Part shown: positions 17,194 through 24,084 of the stretch, one piece after another
How positions within the stretch are numbered: the stretch's first letter is position 1
How the letters are laid out: every line of letters begins with the position of its first letter
Source of the DNA: Candidatus Saccharimonadota bacterium
GTDB lineage: Bacteria; Patescibacteriota; Saccharimonadia; Saccharimonadales; Saccharimonadaceae
Direction: 5' to 3'
Assembly (NCBI GenBank): GCA_017433245.1
Contig: JAFRHO010000012.1
Location: 1-39,013, forward strand
DNA: 39,013 nt
Translations under genes and position numbers: made by a program
Notes under the pieces: model-generated
Told to the model about the DNA's origin: nothing
The model's input: the letters and a program-made list of their open reading frames with translations, nothing else
The model's database searches: none

Positions 17194-17251
17194 AAAAAGT
17201 TCCTTTGGTTATATTATTATAGTTGGTTGACTAATTGTTAATAGATACGTC

Positions 17252-17319
17252 ACCAAATAAATCCTACAAGATATTCCTCGGCGACATGATTAAGGATTAC
17301 TCCCGTCGCTGTCTTTGGT
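17252..17319 (-). promoter_or_regulatory. L10 leader RNA (autoregulatory)
   Basis: On the minus strand the segment opens with ACCAAAGACAGC, continues to CCTTAAT and GTCGCCGAGGAA, and closes with TTTGGT pairing to the opening ACCAAA. These are the conserved blocks I know from the L10_leader family in Firmicutes and others. It lies between the promoter at 17330-17338 and the rplJ ATG. Confidence 0.85.
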
Positions 17320-17329
17320 AACTAACTAA

Positions 17330-17338
17330 ATTATATCA
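17330..17338 (-). promoter_or_regulatory. rplJ-rplL promoter
   Basis: Extended -10 TGATATAAT on the minus strand; the predicted start at ~17323 lies just before the L10 leader. Confidence 0.75.
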
Positions 17339-17354
17339 CACTTGTATTTAAAAA

Positions 17355-17927
17355 TCAACTCACATGCTTAGTGGTGAAATATTGGAATAGTGAACCAATC
17401 ACAGTAAACCCAACTAACATCGGCCAGTAAAATGTTCCTTGGTTGATGCTAGTGATAAGCCCCAGTAAAGCCAAAGTAGTCGCATATGCTCCTACACCAG
17501 CAGTTGCAATAATGGTTGCTGGTTTCATTGCCACTACTGCTGCCCCAGCTATAATTACGCCAGCTACAGCAGCAATCGCCAGAGTCTGGATATCATTACC
17601 AAAGTACTGTGTACTGACAAACATCACTAAAGCAAAGCAAATCCCACCTACACATAGTTTTTCAATTGAAAAGCCAAGCAAAGCTAGCAACAAGCCACCA
17701 GCCACAGGAAGTAAAATTTGATACAATTGTGTCTGCATTGCCTCTGGTAGAATACTTTGCACTTCATATACTGTCAATAATTGCGTTACCCCAGCATAAC
17801 CTAGGATGAACCAGGCGATAAAAAAGGCAGCCTTTTTAATCCGGTAACCGAAAAACAGCACCGCAAGGCCGAGCCCTAATAGTATTAATAATTCTGGTGT
17901 TTGAAAACCCTGTACAATTGCATCCAT
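17355..17927 (-). CDS. Polytopic membrane protein of unknown function
   Basis: 190 residues, nearly all hydrophobic, with about seven predicted helices (for example LLILLGLGLAVLFFGY, ILLPVAGGLLLALLGF, LAIAAVAGVIIAGAAVVA). It loosely resembles DUF4203/TMEM198-like proteins by pattern, but I cannot assign it. It starts exactly 7 positions from a TGATATAAT and has no Shine-Dalgarno, so it is a separate leaderless unit placed inside the ribosomal-protein cluster between rplA and rplJ. Confidence 0.8.
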   Translation of the reverse strand: MDAIVQGFQTPELLILLGLGLAVLFFGYRIKKAAFFIAWFILGYAGVTQLLTVYEVQSILPEAMQTQLYQILLPVAGGLLLALLGFSIEKLCVGGICFALVMFVSTQYFGNDIQTLAIAAVAGVIIAGAAVVAMKPATIIATAGVGAYATTLALLGLITSINQGTFYWPMLVGFTVIGSLFQYFTTKHVS

Positions 17928-17933
17928 AAGTAC

Positions 17934-17942
17934 ATTATATCA
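17934..17942 (-). promoter_or_regulatory. Extended -10, predicted leaderless
   Basis: Minus-strand TGATATAAT with hexamer 17934-17939, 7 positions from the ATG at 17927. Confidence 0.7.
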
Positions 17943-17964
17943 TACAGGGTTTTGCAAACAAGCA

Positions 17965-18912
17965 TTAATTATAAAGATTCTCAATCTGAATCGATGGGCC
18001 CATCGTGGTTGTAATATAAACAGATTTTACATAAGAGCCCTTAAGCGATGCAGGTTTCTGAGACTTCAAGGAGTCAAAGAAAGCATTTGTATTCTCAAGA
18101 AGCTTATCGACGCCGAACGATACCTTGCCGACACCGATATGAACAATCGACTGCTTATCGACGCGATATTCTACTTTGCCAGCCTTTGCTTCTTTGACGG
18201 CCTTCTCAACATCCATTGTTACAGTACCGGCCTTTGGATTTGGCATCAGACCTTTCGGGCCGAGTAAACGAGCATATTTGCCGAGTTTTGGCATATATTG
18301 TGGGGTCGCAATCAAAACATCGAAATCAATCGTGCCCCTATCGAGTTGTTTCAAGAAATCCTCATCCTCAGCAATATCGGCACCAGCGTTTTTTGCAATC
18401 TTACATACATCTAGAGGTGCAAAGACTGCTACGCGAACCGTCTTACCGTTGCCGTTTGGTAGTACCAAGGTAGTACGGATGTTTTGGTCAGCCTGACGTG
18501 GGTCAACACCGAGCCTAGCATGTACTTCGACCGATGCGTCGAACTTCGCTGGTGAAGTTTTAATTGCCAAATCAATAGCATCCTTCAGGTTGTAAGTCTT
18601 ACCTTTTTCAATTAATTTAGCAGCTGCTTGATATTTCTTGCCACGGCGTTCGATTCTTGGACGAGTTACTGGAGTTGCGCCCTTTGGCTTCACGACGGCA
18701 TCACTAGCCTTACGCTCCAATTTACGTGCTTGTCGCTCTTCTTCTGCTTTAACTTCTTCTATGTGTTTCTTTGACTTCTTACCAGATTTTGCAAATTTCT
18801 CTGGCTCAGCAGATTCCGCAACCTCATCAGCTTCAGGAGTCTGCTCTACGACTTCAGTTGATCCTTCAACAACCTCAGTTTTTTCTAATTCTTTAGCCTC
18901 ATCTTTGGCCAT
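17965..18912 (-). CDS. rplA: 50S ribosomal protein L1 with N-terminal extension
   Basis: 315 residues against ~230 in most bacteria. The L1 core begins near residue 91 and keeps VEVHARLGVDPRQADQNIR, GLMPNPKAGTVT and VHIGVGKVSF. The first ~90 residues are added: an acidic Glu/Val-rich stretch (~1-38), then a Lys-rich and helical charged region (SGKKSKKHIEEVKAEEERQ). The start has AAAGGA in front and a leader that folds like an L1-binding site, so autoregulation is likely. It has its own promoter (TGTTATAAT, 18974-18982) and is not cotranscribed with rplK, the usual neighbour. Confidence 0.95.
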   Translation of the reverse strand: MAKDEAKELEKTEVVEGSTEVVEQTPEADEVAESAEPEKFAKSGKKSKKHIEEVKAEEERQARKLERKASDAVVKPKGATPVTRPRIERRGKKYQAAAKLIEKGKTYNLKDAIDLAIKTSPAKFDASVEVHARLGVDPRQADQNIRTTLVLPNGNGKTVRVAVFAPLDVCKIAKNAGADIAEDEDFLKQLDRGTIDFDVLIATPQYMPKLGKYARLLGPKGLMPNPKAGTVTMDVEKAVKEAKAGKVEYRVDKQSIVHIGVGKVSFGVDKLLENTNAFFDSLKSQKPASLKGSYVKSVYITTTMGPSIQIENLYN

Positions 18913-18924
18913 ATTTTCCTTTCT

Positions 18925-18955
18925 GTGGTATAAACGGCTTTATTAAGCCTCCCAC
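18925..18955 (-). promoter_or_regulatory. L1-binding-type operator in rplA leader
   Basis: Minus-strand RNA: GUGG, short side GA, GGCUU, AAUA loop, AAGCC, long side GUUUAUA, CCAC. Two short helices flank an asymmetric internal loop (GA against a 7-nt side beginning with G), the architecture of the L1 site in 23S rRNA and in known L1-regulated mRNAs. It ends one base from the Shine-Dalgarno, so L1 binding would block initiation. Confidence 0.65.
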
Positions 18956-18973
18956 GCTTAATTAACTTTTTAT

Positions 18974-18982
18974 ATTATAACA
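18974..18982 (-). promoter_or_regulatory. rplA promoter
   Basis: Extended -10 TGTTATAAT on the minus strand; predicted start ~18967, giving a ~55-nt leader that contains the L1-type site. Confidence 0.65.
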
Positions 18983-19003
18983 AAATTTTGGTAAAAACGC
19001 AAG

Positions 19004-19028
19004 GAAAAAGGAGGGCCGAAACCCTCCT
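19004..19028 (-). terminator. Terminator after the 146-aa gene
   Basis: 7-bp stem AGGAGGG/CCCTCCT with a 6-nt loop followed on the minus strand by a T-run. It isolates the 146-aa gene from rplA. Confidence 0.85.
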
Positions 19029-19037
19029 AGGGGAATC

Positions 19038-19478
19038 TCAATCGCCGACATACGAGCTGCGTTTCCGCAGCATGCCAGACATTACATGGGTCGGATTGGA
19101 GTTATCCTTTTTCCGTGTCTTACGAAACGGACATTTTGGATGTCTACTATCAAGATACCTAATGTCTATCGTTCGCGCTTTAAGCGTTCGGTAGGCATAA
19201 TTGGCATCAAGGCTTTTTGCCGCCCTAATTGCCAGCCTAATATTAGACTCCTCCAAGTTGCCGAGATATTCCAAGACGTCAGTCTCCGTTTCCATTTCAA
19301 GAAAAGGAATAAACGGGTAATCGTCTTTGATTTCTCTCTCAATCCTTTTGCCTGGCTCTTCGCGTCCTTCTATCATTTTTTTGAACAAACGATAGTTTTT
19401 CCCGTAGAGATCCCAGAGCGAAACGGCTTCCTTAATAAGGTCACCTTTTCGTCTCATACCATAAAATACTTCGCCCAT
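19038..19478 (-). CDS. Unknown 146-aa protein inserted between rplK and rplA
   Basis: 146 residues with a helical N-terminal half (GDLIKEAVSLWDLYGKNYRLFKKM) and a strongly basic tail (KCPFRKTRKKD ... MLRKRSSYVGD). No family is recognised and no export signal is seen; the basic tail would suit nucleic-acid or ribosome binding. I accept it as real because it has a TGATATAAT promoter (19523-19531), a G-rich Shine-Dalgarno (AAAGGGGGAG) and its own terminator. The opposite-strand ORF over the same span has none of these. The Shine-Dalgarno type matches that of the 26-30 kb island rather than its ribosomal neighbours, a hint of later insertion. Confidence 0.7.
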   Translation of the reverse strand: MGEVFYGMRRKGDLIKEAVSLWDLYGKNYRLFKKMIEGREEPGKRIEREIKDDYPFIPFLEMETETDVLEYLGNLEESNIRLAIRAAKSLDANYAYRTLKARTIDIRYLDSRHPKCPFRKTRKKDNSNPTHVMSGMLRKRSSYVGD

Positions 19479-19522
19479 CTTCTGTGCTCCCCCTTTCTGA
19501 TATATAGATGGTCAACTTTCTA

Positions 19523-19531
19523 ATTATATCA
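19523..19531 (-). promoter_or_regulatory. Promoter of the 146-aa gene
   Basis: Extended -10 TGATATAAT on the minus strand, predicted start ~19516, leader ~38 nt. Confidence 0.65.
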
Positions 19532-19565
19532 CACTTGTCCTAAAAAGTCAAGAGGTCAAAGCCAC

Positions 19566-19593
19566 AAAAAATAGGCTCCCCTCGGCCTATTTT
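19566..19593 (-). terminator. rplK terminator
   Basis: 9-bp stem AAAATAGGC/GCCTATTTT with an 8-nt loop and a T-run on the minus strand directly after the rplK stop. Confidence 0.9.
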
Positions 19594-19597
19594 CTAA

Positions 19598-20026
19598 TTA
19601 ATCTTCTACAGTTACACCCATTGAGCGTGCGGTACCAGCGACAATTTTTACAGCGCCGTCTAAATCAATCGCGTTCAACTGATCCATCTTCTTCTTGGCA
19701 ATTTCTTCGAGCTGAGCACGAGTAATCTTACCCACCTTATCAACGTTTGGCTTGCCAGAACCCTTCTCGATTTTGATTGCTTCTCGAATCAAATCATCCA
19801 CCGGTTGACCAAGTGATTTCCAATCAAAAGTTCTATCTTCAAATACGCGAATATGAACAATTACATTCTTCCCCATTAAATCTTTGGTTGCCTCATTGAA
19901 TGGATTAATGAAATCCATCATGTTAAGACCCCACTGACCGAGTGTCGAACCTACTGGAGGACCAGCCGTCGCACGACCCGCAGGGATACGTAACTTCAAA
20001 TTCCCAATTACTTTCTTTTCTGCCAT
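19598..20026 (-). CDS. rplK: 50S ribosomal protein L11
   Basis: 142 residues, normal length. L11 binds the GTPase-associated region of 23S rRNA. The N-terminal Pro-rich hinge region (GRATAGPPVGSTLGQWGLNM) and the C-terminal RNA-binding domain (VGKITRAQLEEIAKKKMDQL, GTARSMGVTVED) are intact. Shine-Dalgarno AAAGG. It has a promoter overlapping the nusG stop codon and is closed by a terminator, so it can be transcribed alone or with secE-nusG. Confidence 0.97.
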   Translation of the reverse strand: MAEKKVIGNLKLRIPAGRATAGPPVGSTLGQWGLNMMDFINPFNEATKDLMGKNVIVHIRVFEDRTFDWKSLGQPVDDLIREAIKIEKGSGKPNVDKVGKITRAQLEEIAKKKMDQLNAIDLDGAVKIVAGTARSMGVTVED

Positions 20027-20056
20027 AAAAATACCTTTCTAGTGCGTAACTATCTA

Positions 20057-20065
20057 ATTATATCA
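20057..20065 (-). promoter_or_regulatory. rplK promoter overlapping nusG stop codon
   Basis: Extended -10 TGATATAAT; its first three bases (20063-20065) are the TGA stop of nusG. Predicted start ~20050, 24 nt before the rplK ATG. Confidence 0.65.
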
Positions 20066-20608
20066 TATTTGTTTAACTTGTAAAGCATCGAGTTCGACTG
20101 GAGTTTCACGTCCAAACATCGACACCATAACTTTGAGTTTACCCTTGGCGGCGTCAATCTCAGATACAGCACCATCAAAGCCTTTGAATGGACCATCAGT
20201 AATCGAAACAATCTCGCCCACTTCGTATTTCACGGAGAATTTCGGGTCTTCTACGCCCATGCGCTTCTTAATCTTCTTAATTTCCTTTTCAGAAACCGGA
20301 GTTGGCTGCGTGCCGGTACCAATGAAGCCAGTTACACCCGGAGTATTGCGAATGATATACCAAGTCTCATCAGATAATTTCATATCCACGAGTACATAAC
20401 CTTGCAAAATCTTACGATCGACAATTTTGCGCTTACCGTTTTTGATTTCGATTTGTTTCTCCTTTGGTACAATCGCTTCGAAAATCTTGCCCGACATCTC
20501 CACGGTATTTACACGTTGGTTAATCGAATCAGCTACCTTGTCCTCATAACCGGAGTATGTCGAAATCGCATACCATGCCCTAGTGTCATCATATCTGTTT
20601 ACTGCCAT
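20063..20608 (-). CDS. nusG: Transcription termination/antitermination factor NusG
   Basis: 181 residues. NusG binds RNA polymerase and couples it to Rho or the ribosome. The NGN domain (RAWYAISTYSGYEDKVADSI; LQGYVLVDM; VTGFIGTGTQPTPVS) and the C-terminal KOW domain (EVGEIVSITDGPFKGFDGAV) are present. It is 1 nt from secE, with Shine-Dalgarno AGGAAAGGG placed at the secE end. Its stop is TGA, which shows the standard use of TGA. Confidence 0.97.
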   Translation of the reverse strand: MAVNRYDDTRAWYAISTYSGYEDKVADSINQRVNTVEMSGKIFEAIVPKEKQIEIKNGKRKIVDRKILQGYVLVDMKLSDETWYIIRNTPGVTGFIGTGTQPTPVSEKEIKKIKKRMGVEDPKFSVKYEVGEIVSITDGPFKGFDGAVSEIDAAKGKLKVMVSMFGRETPVELDALQVKQI

Positions 20609-20609
20609 T

Positions 20610-20999
20610 TTAACCCTTTCCTAATATTAAATTAAATAACCAAGTAAAGAACAAATCCAGGAGGAAGATAATCACTACGAAGAGTGCTGTATATACGAAT
20701 ACCGCAAGCACCATCTTCCAAGTTGCTTTAGCGTTTGGCCAACGTACCTGGCGTAGCTCTCGCCAAGAATCGCGTAGATATCTCCATAGAAATACAAACG
20801 GGCGAATCAAGATAAACGGTTTCTTCCCTCCATCTTTTTCCTTTGCTAAGGCTTTTTCCGCTTTCTTCAATTCTTTTTGTTTTACTTTGTCAACCTTTTT
20901 GTCTTCGACGACAACCTTCTTGCGAGTAATTGTCGGCTCGGCATCACCATCCTGCTTATTCGCAGAATTGCCTGCCTTGATTCTAGTGATTTTCGCCAT
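20610..20999 (-). CDS. secE: Preprotein translocase subunit SecE
   Basis: 129 residues. SecE stabilises SecY in the Sec channel. The conserved amphipathic helix (RDSWRELRQVRWPNAKATWK) and a single transmembrane helix (LAVFVYTALFVVIIFLLDLFF) are at the C-terminus. The first ~65 residues are a charged Lys-rich extension (KVDKVKQKELKKAEKALAKE) not found in minimal SecE. Shine-Dalgarno AAAGGAG. It is first in the secE-nusG unit, behind a promoter and a leader with overlapping hairpins. Confidence 0.93.
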   Translation of the reverse strand: MAKITRIKAGNSANKQDGDAEPTITRKKVVVEDKKVDKVKQKELKKAEKALAKEKDGGKKPFILIRPFVFLWRYLRDSWRELRQVRWPNAKATWKMVLAVFVYTALFVVIIFLLDLFFTWLFNLILGKG

Positions 21000-21019
21000 A
21001 TACTCCTTTACTATTAAAT

Positions 21020-21047
21020 GGTATCAAAAAAGTCTGATACCAGACTT
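21020..21047 (-). promoter_or_regulatory. Overlapping hairpins in secE leader (attenuator-like)
   Basis: On the minus strand, hairpin A is AAGTCTG/CAGACTT (47-41 with 36-30, loop GTAT) followed by four more Ts, a small terminator. Hairpin B is GGTATCA/TGATACC (41-35 with 26-20, 8-nt loop). The two share bases and cannot form together. Confidence 0.55.
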
Positions 21048-21053
21048 GTCAAC

Positions 21054-21082
21054 ATTTTACCTCGTTGGCAATAAATTGTCAA
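21054..21082 (-). promoter_or_regulatory. secE-nusG promoter
   Basis: TTGACA at 21077-21082 and TAAAAT at 21054-21059 on the minus strand with a 17-bp spacer; predicted start ~21047. It is one of few promoters here with a consensus -35. Confidence 0.75.
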
Positions 21083-21092
21083 CAGGTAAAAT
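21065..21092 (+). promoter_or_regulatory. Opposing promoter candidate on + strand
   Basis: TTGGCA (21065-21070) and TAAAAT (21087-21092) with a 16-bp spacer, lying over the secE promoter in the opposite orientation because of an 11-bp inverted repeat (ACATTTTACCT/AGGTAAAATGT). Predicted start ~21099. Confidence 0.4.
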
Positions 21093-21115
21093 GTCGTCCA
21101 CTGGACGTCACCTCA

Positions 21116-21144
21116 AAAAATCTCAAACAAAGTCTGAGATTTTT
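21116..21144. terminator. Bidirectional terminator between secE and phosphorylase
   Basis: Stem AAAAATCTCA/TGAGATTTTT with a 9-nt loop. On the minus strand it ends the alpha-glucan phosphorylase gene; on the plus strand it would end a ~45-nt RNA from the 21065-21092 promoter. Confidence 0.85.
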
Positions 21145-21169
21145 ACTCAGTTCCTACAGTGGTCAAATA

Positions 21170-22915
21170 CTACACCGGGAATAAATAGTCAAGATAATCT
21201 TGGAACATTCGTGTGCCTGATATTACCGGCAAAAACTCAACCAGTTGTCGACGAATCAGAGTTTCTAAATCGAAATCATTATCCCAAGCAGCTATTGCCT
21301 CCTCCATTCGTTGGTAAAGCATAGTCAACTCTTCTTCCTCATCCGCACCAGATATATTGAGGTAAGAATTGATTGAGCCGTCCGCTACCCCACCATCATG
21401 GGTCGAAATGAGTAACCCTAGATTCGCTACGTCTTTCATCCAGCTCGTACCACAAGCCTCCAACCCAACTATGGGGACATTGATTGCGACATTGGAACCG
21501 GCGGACAGGCCATAAGCCAGCTCTTCGTCATAATCTGGTAAATAATGCACATGGGTAGACAAATAACTATCAGTCTCCACTGATTCGAGCAGATGCCTCA
21601 GTTTACCAGCCATCACATTGTCGCCAGTATGCACTCGTCCTGCTAGGATATAATGCGCACCATGCTCTTCAAGTACCGCACGTAAACGGTTCAAGTCGCG
21701 AAACGGCAAATCAGGCCTCTTGTAGTCTACGAAACGTCGTTTAAAATCGAAAACAAAATCATCGTCTGCAAACTCCAATATGCGTCCTCGGTGGTCGGGC
21801 CGGTGAGACAAAACTTCATTTAAGATTCGCCTACCAGATTCTTTAATAAACCTTATCTCATTTGCAGTAAGTGATTCCAGTTTAGTATCCATTCCTTCAA
21901 GCGGTGCATTATTCTGGTCGAGAACCTGTGCTTGGTGGTAATAGTCCATCACCTCGGGCAGTACCCACGTATCCATATCAATGCCATTGGTAATAGCCTT
22001 AAATTTCACTTTATTCCCTGCCACGTCGTGATAATTCGCCACTCTAGTATGGAGTTTAGAAACCCCACTCTTTAATTCTGCAATCTCCAACGTGATAGAA
22101 GAAAGTCTAATTTGCCCATGTTCAAATTTCTCTGATAGCCAACGCTTTACGGCGGCAGACTTGATATTTGGAAAAACATATCGTTCGAACTGCTCGATAC
22201 TAAACTCAGCTTCCGCTGCCTGCACTAAAGTATGGTTCGTGTATAAAGTATGCTTGCGTGTATATACTACCGCTTCGTAAAAATCCATACCATTACGTAC
22301 CAACTCATCTAACCTAGACACTGCCGCGAAGAAAGTCGCCACTTCATTTAGCTGGATAATCGCGGGCTTCAAACCAATTAGCTTCAAAGCCGCATAGCCG
22401 CCGAACCCTAGTGCCACTTCCTGATAAAGACGATGATCGGAACCACTAGCATCAGAATATAATTCACCAAAATTCGGCTCGGTAATCGCAACAATTCGAG
22501 TGTTTTTAAATTGCTTTTCAATTACTTCTAGTTTGCATAACGTATCACAGCATTTAATATTAACCGTATCTACTAGTCGGAAACCAAAATTATGATAGTC
22601 TACATCGATATGTTCGTCGACAACTACGCCATCTCGTATAGCCTGATGCGTCTCGTGTGGGTAAAATGGTGTAATTAATACAAAAGGTACACCCATTTTC
22701 TCGGCCACCCGCCTCGTGTCAGCTGCAAGTACGCCCAAACCCCCGCCGCCGCGGATGCCATTTTTTTGGTCATACAACTCAATCGACCAATAGGTATATG
22801 GTCTCTCAGGAGAAATAGACTTAGTCAAGTTTTGACGACCAACTGCTTCATAAAATAAGTCCACATCTTCAATATTTTCCAGTGGATGATAAATAAATTC
22901 TTCTTCTTCCATCAT
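21170..22915 (-). CDS. Alpha-glucan phosphorylase (GT35, short bacterial type)
   Basis: 581 residues, near the size of the short alpha-glucan phosphorylase group. It would release glucose-1-phosphate from glycogen or maltodextrin. Motifs: GGGGLGVLAADTRRVAEKMG near residue 60, QLNEVATFFA, LYTNHTLVQAAEAEF, VDYKRPDLPFRDLNRL, and LEACGTSWMKDVANLG, in which the Lys of GTSxMK is the PLP lysine. The GTSGMK consensus Gly is Trp here. The ATG at 22915 is followed by another at 22912; an extended -10 (TGATAAAAT, 22925-22933) lies 10 positions away, so the leader is 2-3 nt or absent. Confidence 0.85.
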   Translation of the reverse strand: MMEEEEFIYHPLENIEDVDLFYEAVGRQNLTKSISPERPYTYWSIELYDQKNGIRGGGGLGVLAADTRRVAEKMGVPFVLITPFYPHETHQAIRDGVVVDEHIDVDYHNFGFRLVDTVNIKCCDTLCKLEVIEKQFKNTRIVAITEPNFGELYSDASGSDHRLYQEVALGFGGYAALKLIGLKPAIIQLNEVATFFAAVSRLDELVRNGMDFYEAVVYTRKHTLYTNHTLVQAAEAEFSIEQFERYVFPNIKSAAVKRWLSEKFEHGQIRLSSITLEIAELKSGVSKLHTRVANYHDVAGNKVKFKAITNGIDMDTWVLPEVMDYYHQAQVLDQNNAPLEGMDTKLESLTANEIRFIKESGRRILNEVLSHRPDHRGRILEFADDDFVFDFKRRFVDYKRPDLPFRDLNRLRAVLEEHGAHYILAGRVHTGDNVMAGKLRHLLESVETDSYLSTHVHYLPDYDEELAYGLSAGSNVAINVPIVGLEACGTSWMKDVANLGLLISTHDGGVADGSINSYLNISGADEEEELTMLYQRMEEAIAAWDNDFDLETLIRRQLVEFLPVISGTRMFQDYLDYLFPV

Positions 22916-22942
22916 GCTTATACTATTTTATCACAAAAGCTT

Positions 22943-23902
22943 TTAATACCAAAAGTTTTTTGGCAATTCATCCGCAATTCGTTTGTGGAATTCCCAATCA
23001 AAGCCATCTAGTCGTTTCGTATTAGAGTCTTTCATATATTTACTGCGAATCTCTTTGGCTGTCATGCGTCTGCCAGGAATGAGACGGTATTTCTTACCGA
23101 AATTTAAACCACGTTTATAACCTTTAGGTGGCAATACGGCCATCGGTAGGAAATCACAATCCATTTCTGAATCGGAGTAAAGTTTCAACGCCAACATTGA
23201 CATCGTCGGAATTACATCTTCTTCTTTTTTATAGACTGCTTCATCCTTAAAGACGGTTGCCTGTCTAGTCGCAGAAGGAGCGACGAACACTACGCCACCA
23301 TCCTTTAGTCCATCGTGTGATATTTTCGTGTAAATATCCCGAAACTCACGTTTTAAGCGATTCCCTTCATTGTATAGTAGAGATCCTTCTTTAAGATTAA
23401 TCTTACTCCAAGTAGCAGGCGTGATAGTCGGTGTAATTATAATACCCAATTTCTTAATTCGATCATAGTTTGGTGCCAAAGATTCATACCAAGGCAAATT
23501 GACCGGAAAATACATCGGTTTTTCACCCATAATGTCGATTTTCATAGTTAAGATTCGAGCTATTTCGCCGAGCGAAGGATGGTTGAATCCAACTACCAAA
23601 CCCTTCGGGTTGTCTTTTGGCATGCCTTTGTAGTCACCAGGTGTAATTTTAGAGAGTACCTTCACGAGTTTCTTGCGAGCATTGCGAATATGAGCAACCT
23701 GGTCACGTTTGGGTCCAGTCGTACTAAAGAAATAGTTTATCGCAGTGTTGCAAGCTTTGCCTACCGGCACCATCTCTTTGCGTAGGTTTTCGGCACCAAG
23801 TGTAGCGAGTAGCGAATAGTTCTCATGTTGCAGTTTGTCAATCACCTGTTCGGCCGTCAATTGTTGTAGTTCTTTTTTCGTAAATAGCTTTTTCTTTCCC
23901 AT
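22943..23902 (-). CDS. PlsC-like acyltransferase, divergent
   Basis: 319 residues from ATG 23902. I prefer this to the in-frame start at 23926 because TGTTACAAT lies exactly 7 positions upstream of 23902. The motif VGFNHPSLGEI fits the catalytic His of glycerolipid acyltransferases, but with HX4E rather than HX4D, and VFVAPSATRQ occupies the place of the FPEGTR block. There is a basic N-terminus, no clear membrane segment, and unusually long flanks. The likely reaction is transfer of an acyl chain to a glycerophosphate-like acceptor; the substrate is uncertain. It is the only acyltransferase candidate near cdsA and the acyl ligase in this window. Confidence 0.65.
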   Translation of the reverse strand: MGKKKLFTKKELQQLTAEQVIDKLQHENYSLLATLGAENLRKEMVPVGKACNTAINYFFSTTGPKRDQVAHIRNARKKLVKVLSKITPGDYKGMPKDNPKGLVVGFNHPSLGEIARILTMKIDIMGEKPMYFPVNLPWYESLAPNYDRIKKLGIIITPTITPATWSKINLKEGSLLYNEGNRLKREFRDIYTKISHDGLKDGGVVFVAPSATRQATVFKDEAVYKKEEDVIPTMSMLALKLYSDSEMDCDFLPMAVLPPKGYKRGLNFGKKYRLIPGRRMTAKEIRSKYMKDSNTKRLDGFDWEFHKRIADELPKNFWY

Positions 23903-23908
23903 ATTTAT

Positions 23909-23917
23909 ATTGTAACA
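23909..23917 (-). promoter_or_regulatory. Extended -10 deciding the acyltransferase start
   Basis: Minus-strand TGTTACAAT, hexamer 23909-23914, 7 positions from ATG 23902; leaderless. Confidence 0.65.
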
Positions 23918-23935
23918 CCATTCCACAAAAGAAAT

Positions 23936-23978
23936 AAAACATAGTTCTATGAATCATAAACATAGTTTTTAAAAACTA
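23936..23978. promoter_or_regulatory. Direct repeat and palindrome, possible operator
   Basis: AAACATAGTT occurs twice (from 23937 and 23958), and TAGTTTTTAAAAACTA at 23963-23978 is a perfect 16-bp palindrome. It sits between the divergent acyltransferase and pyrophosphatase promoters. Confidence 0.4.
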
Positions 23979-23993
23979 GTTCACGGTTATGAT

Positions 23994-24021
23994 TTGATTT
24001 ATTAGCTTTTTATGTTATAAT
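23994..24021 (+). promoter_or_regulatory. Pyrophosphatase promoter
   Basis: TTGATT (23994-23999), 16-bp spacer, TGT-TATAAT (24013-24021). The ~57-nt leader can fold TGCCCA/TGGGCA and ends in Shine-Dalgarno AAGGAGG. Confidence 0.7.
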
Positions 24022-24084
24022 GTGCCCAGGTGTAGCGTTGTGGGCAAACAAATCATCTAGTACTTTAATAAGGAGGTTAGAATA

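Noticed and set aside
19086-19523. 145-aa plus-strand ORF opposite the 146-aa gene
   Set aside because: No promoter or Shine-Dalgarno; the minus-strand ORF has both, plus a terminator.
20063-20065. TGA recoding as in Gracilibacteria
   Set aside because: TGA ends nusG and dnaX at the expected C-termini, so it is a normal stop.
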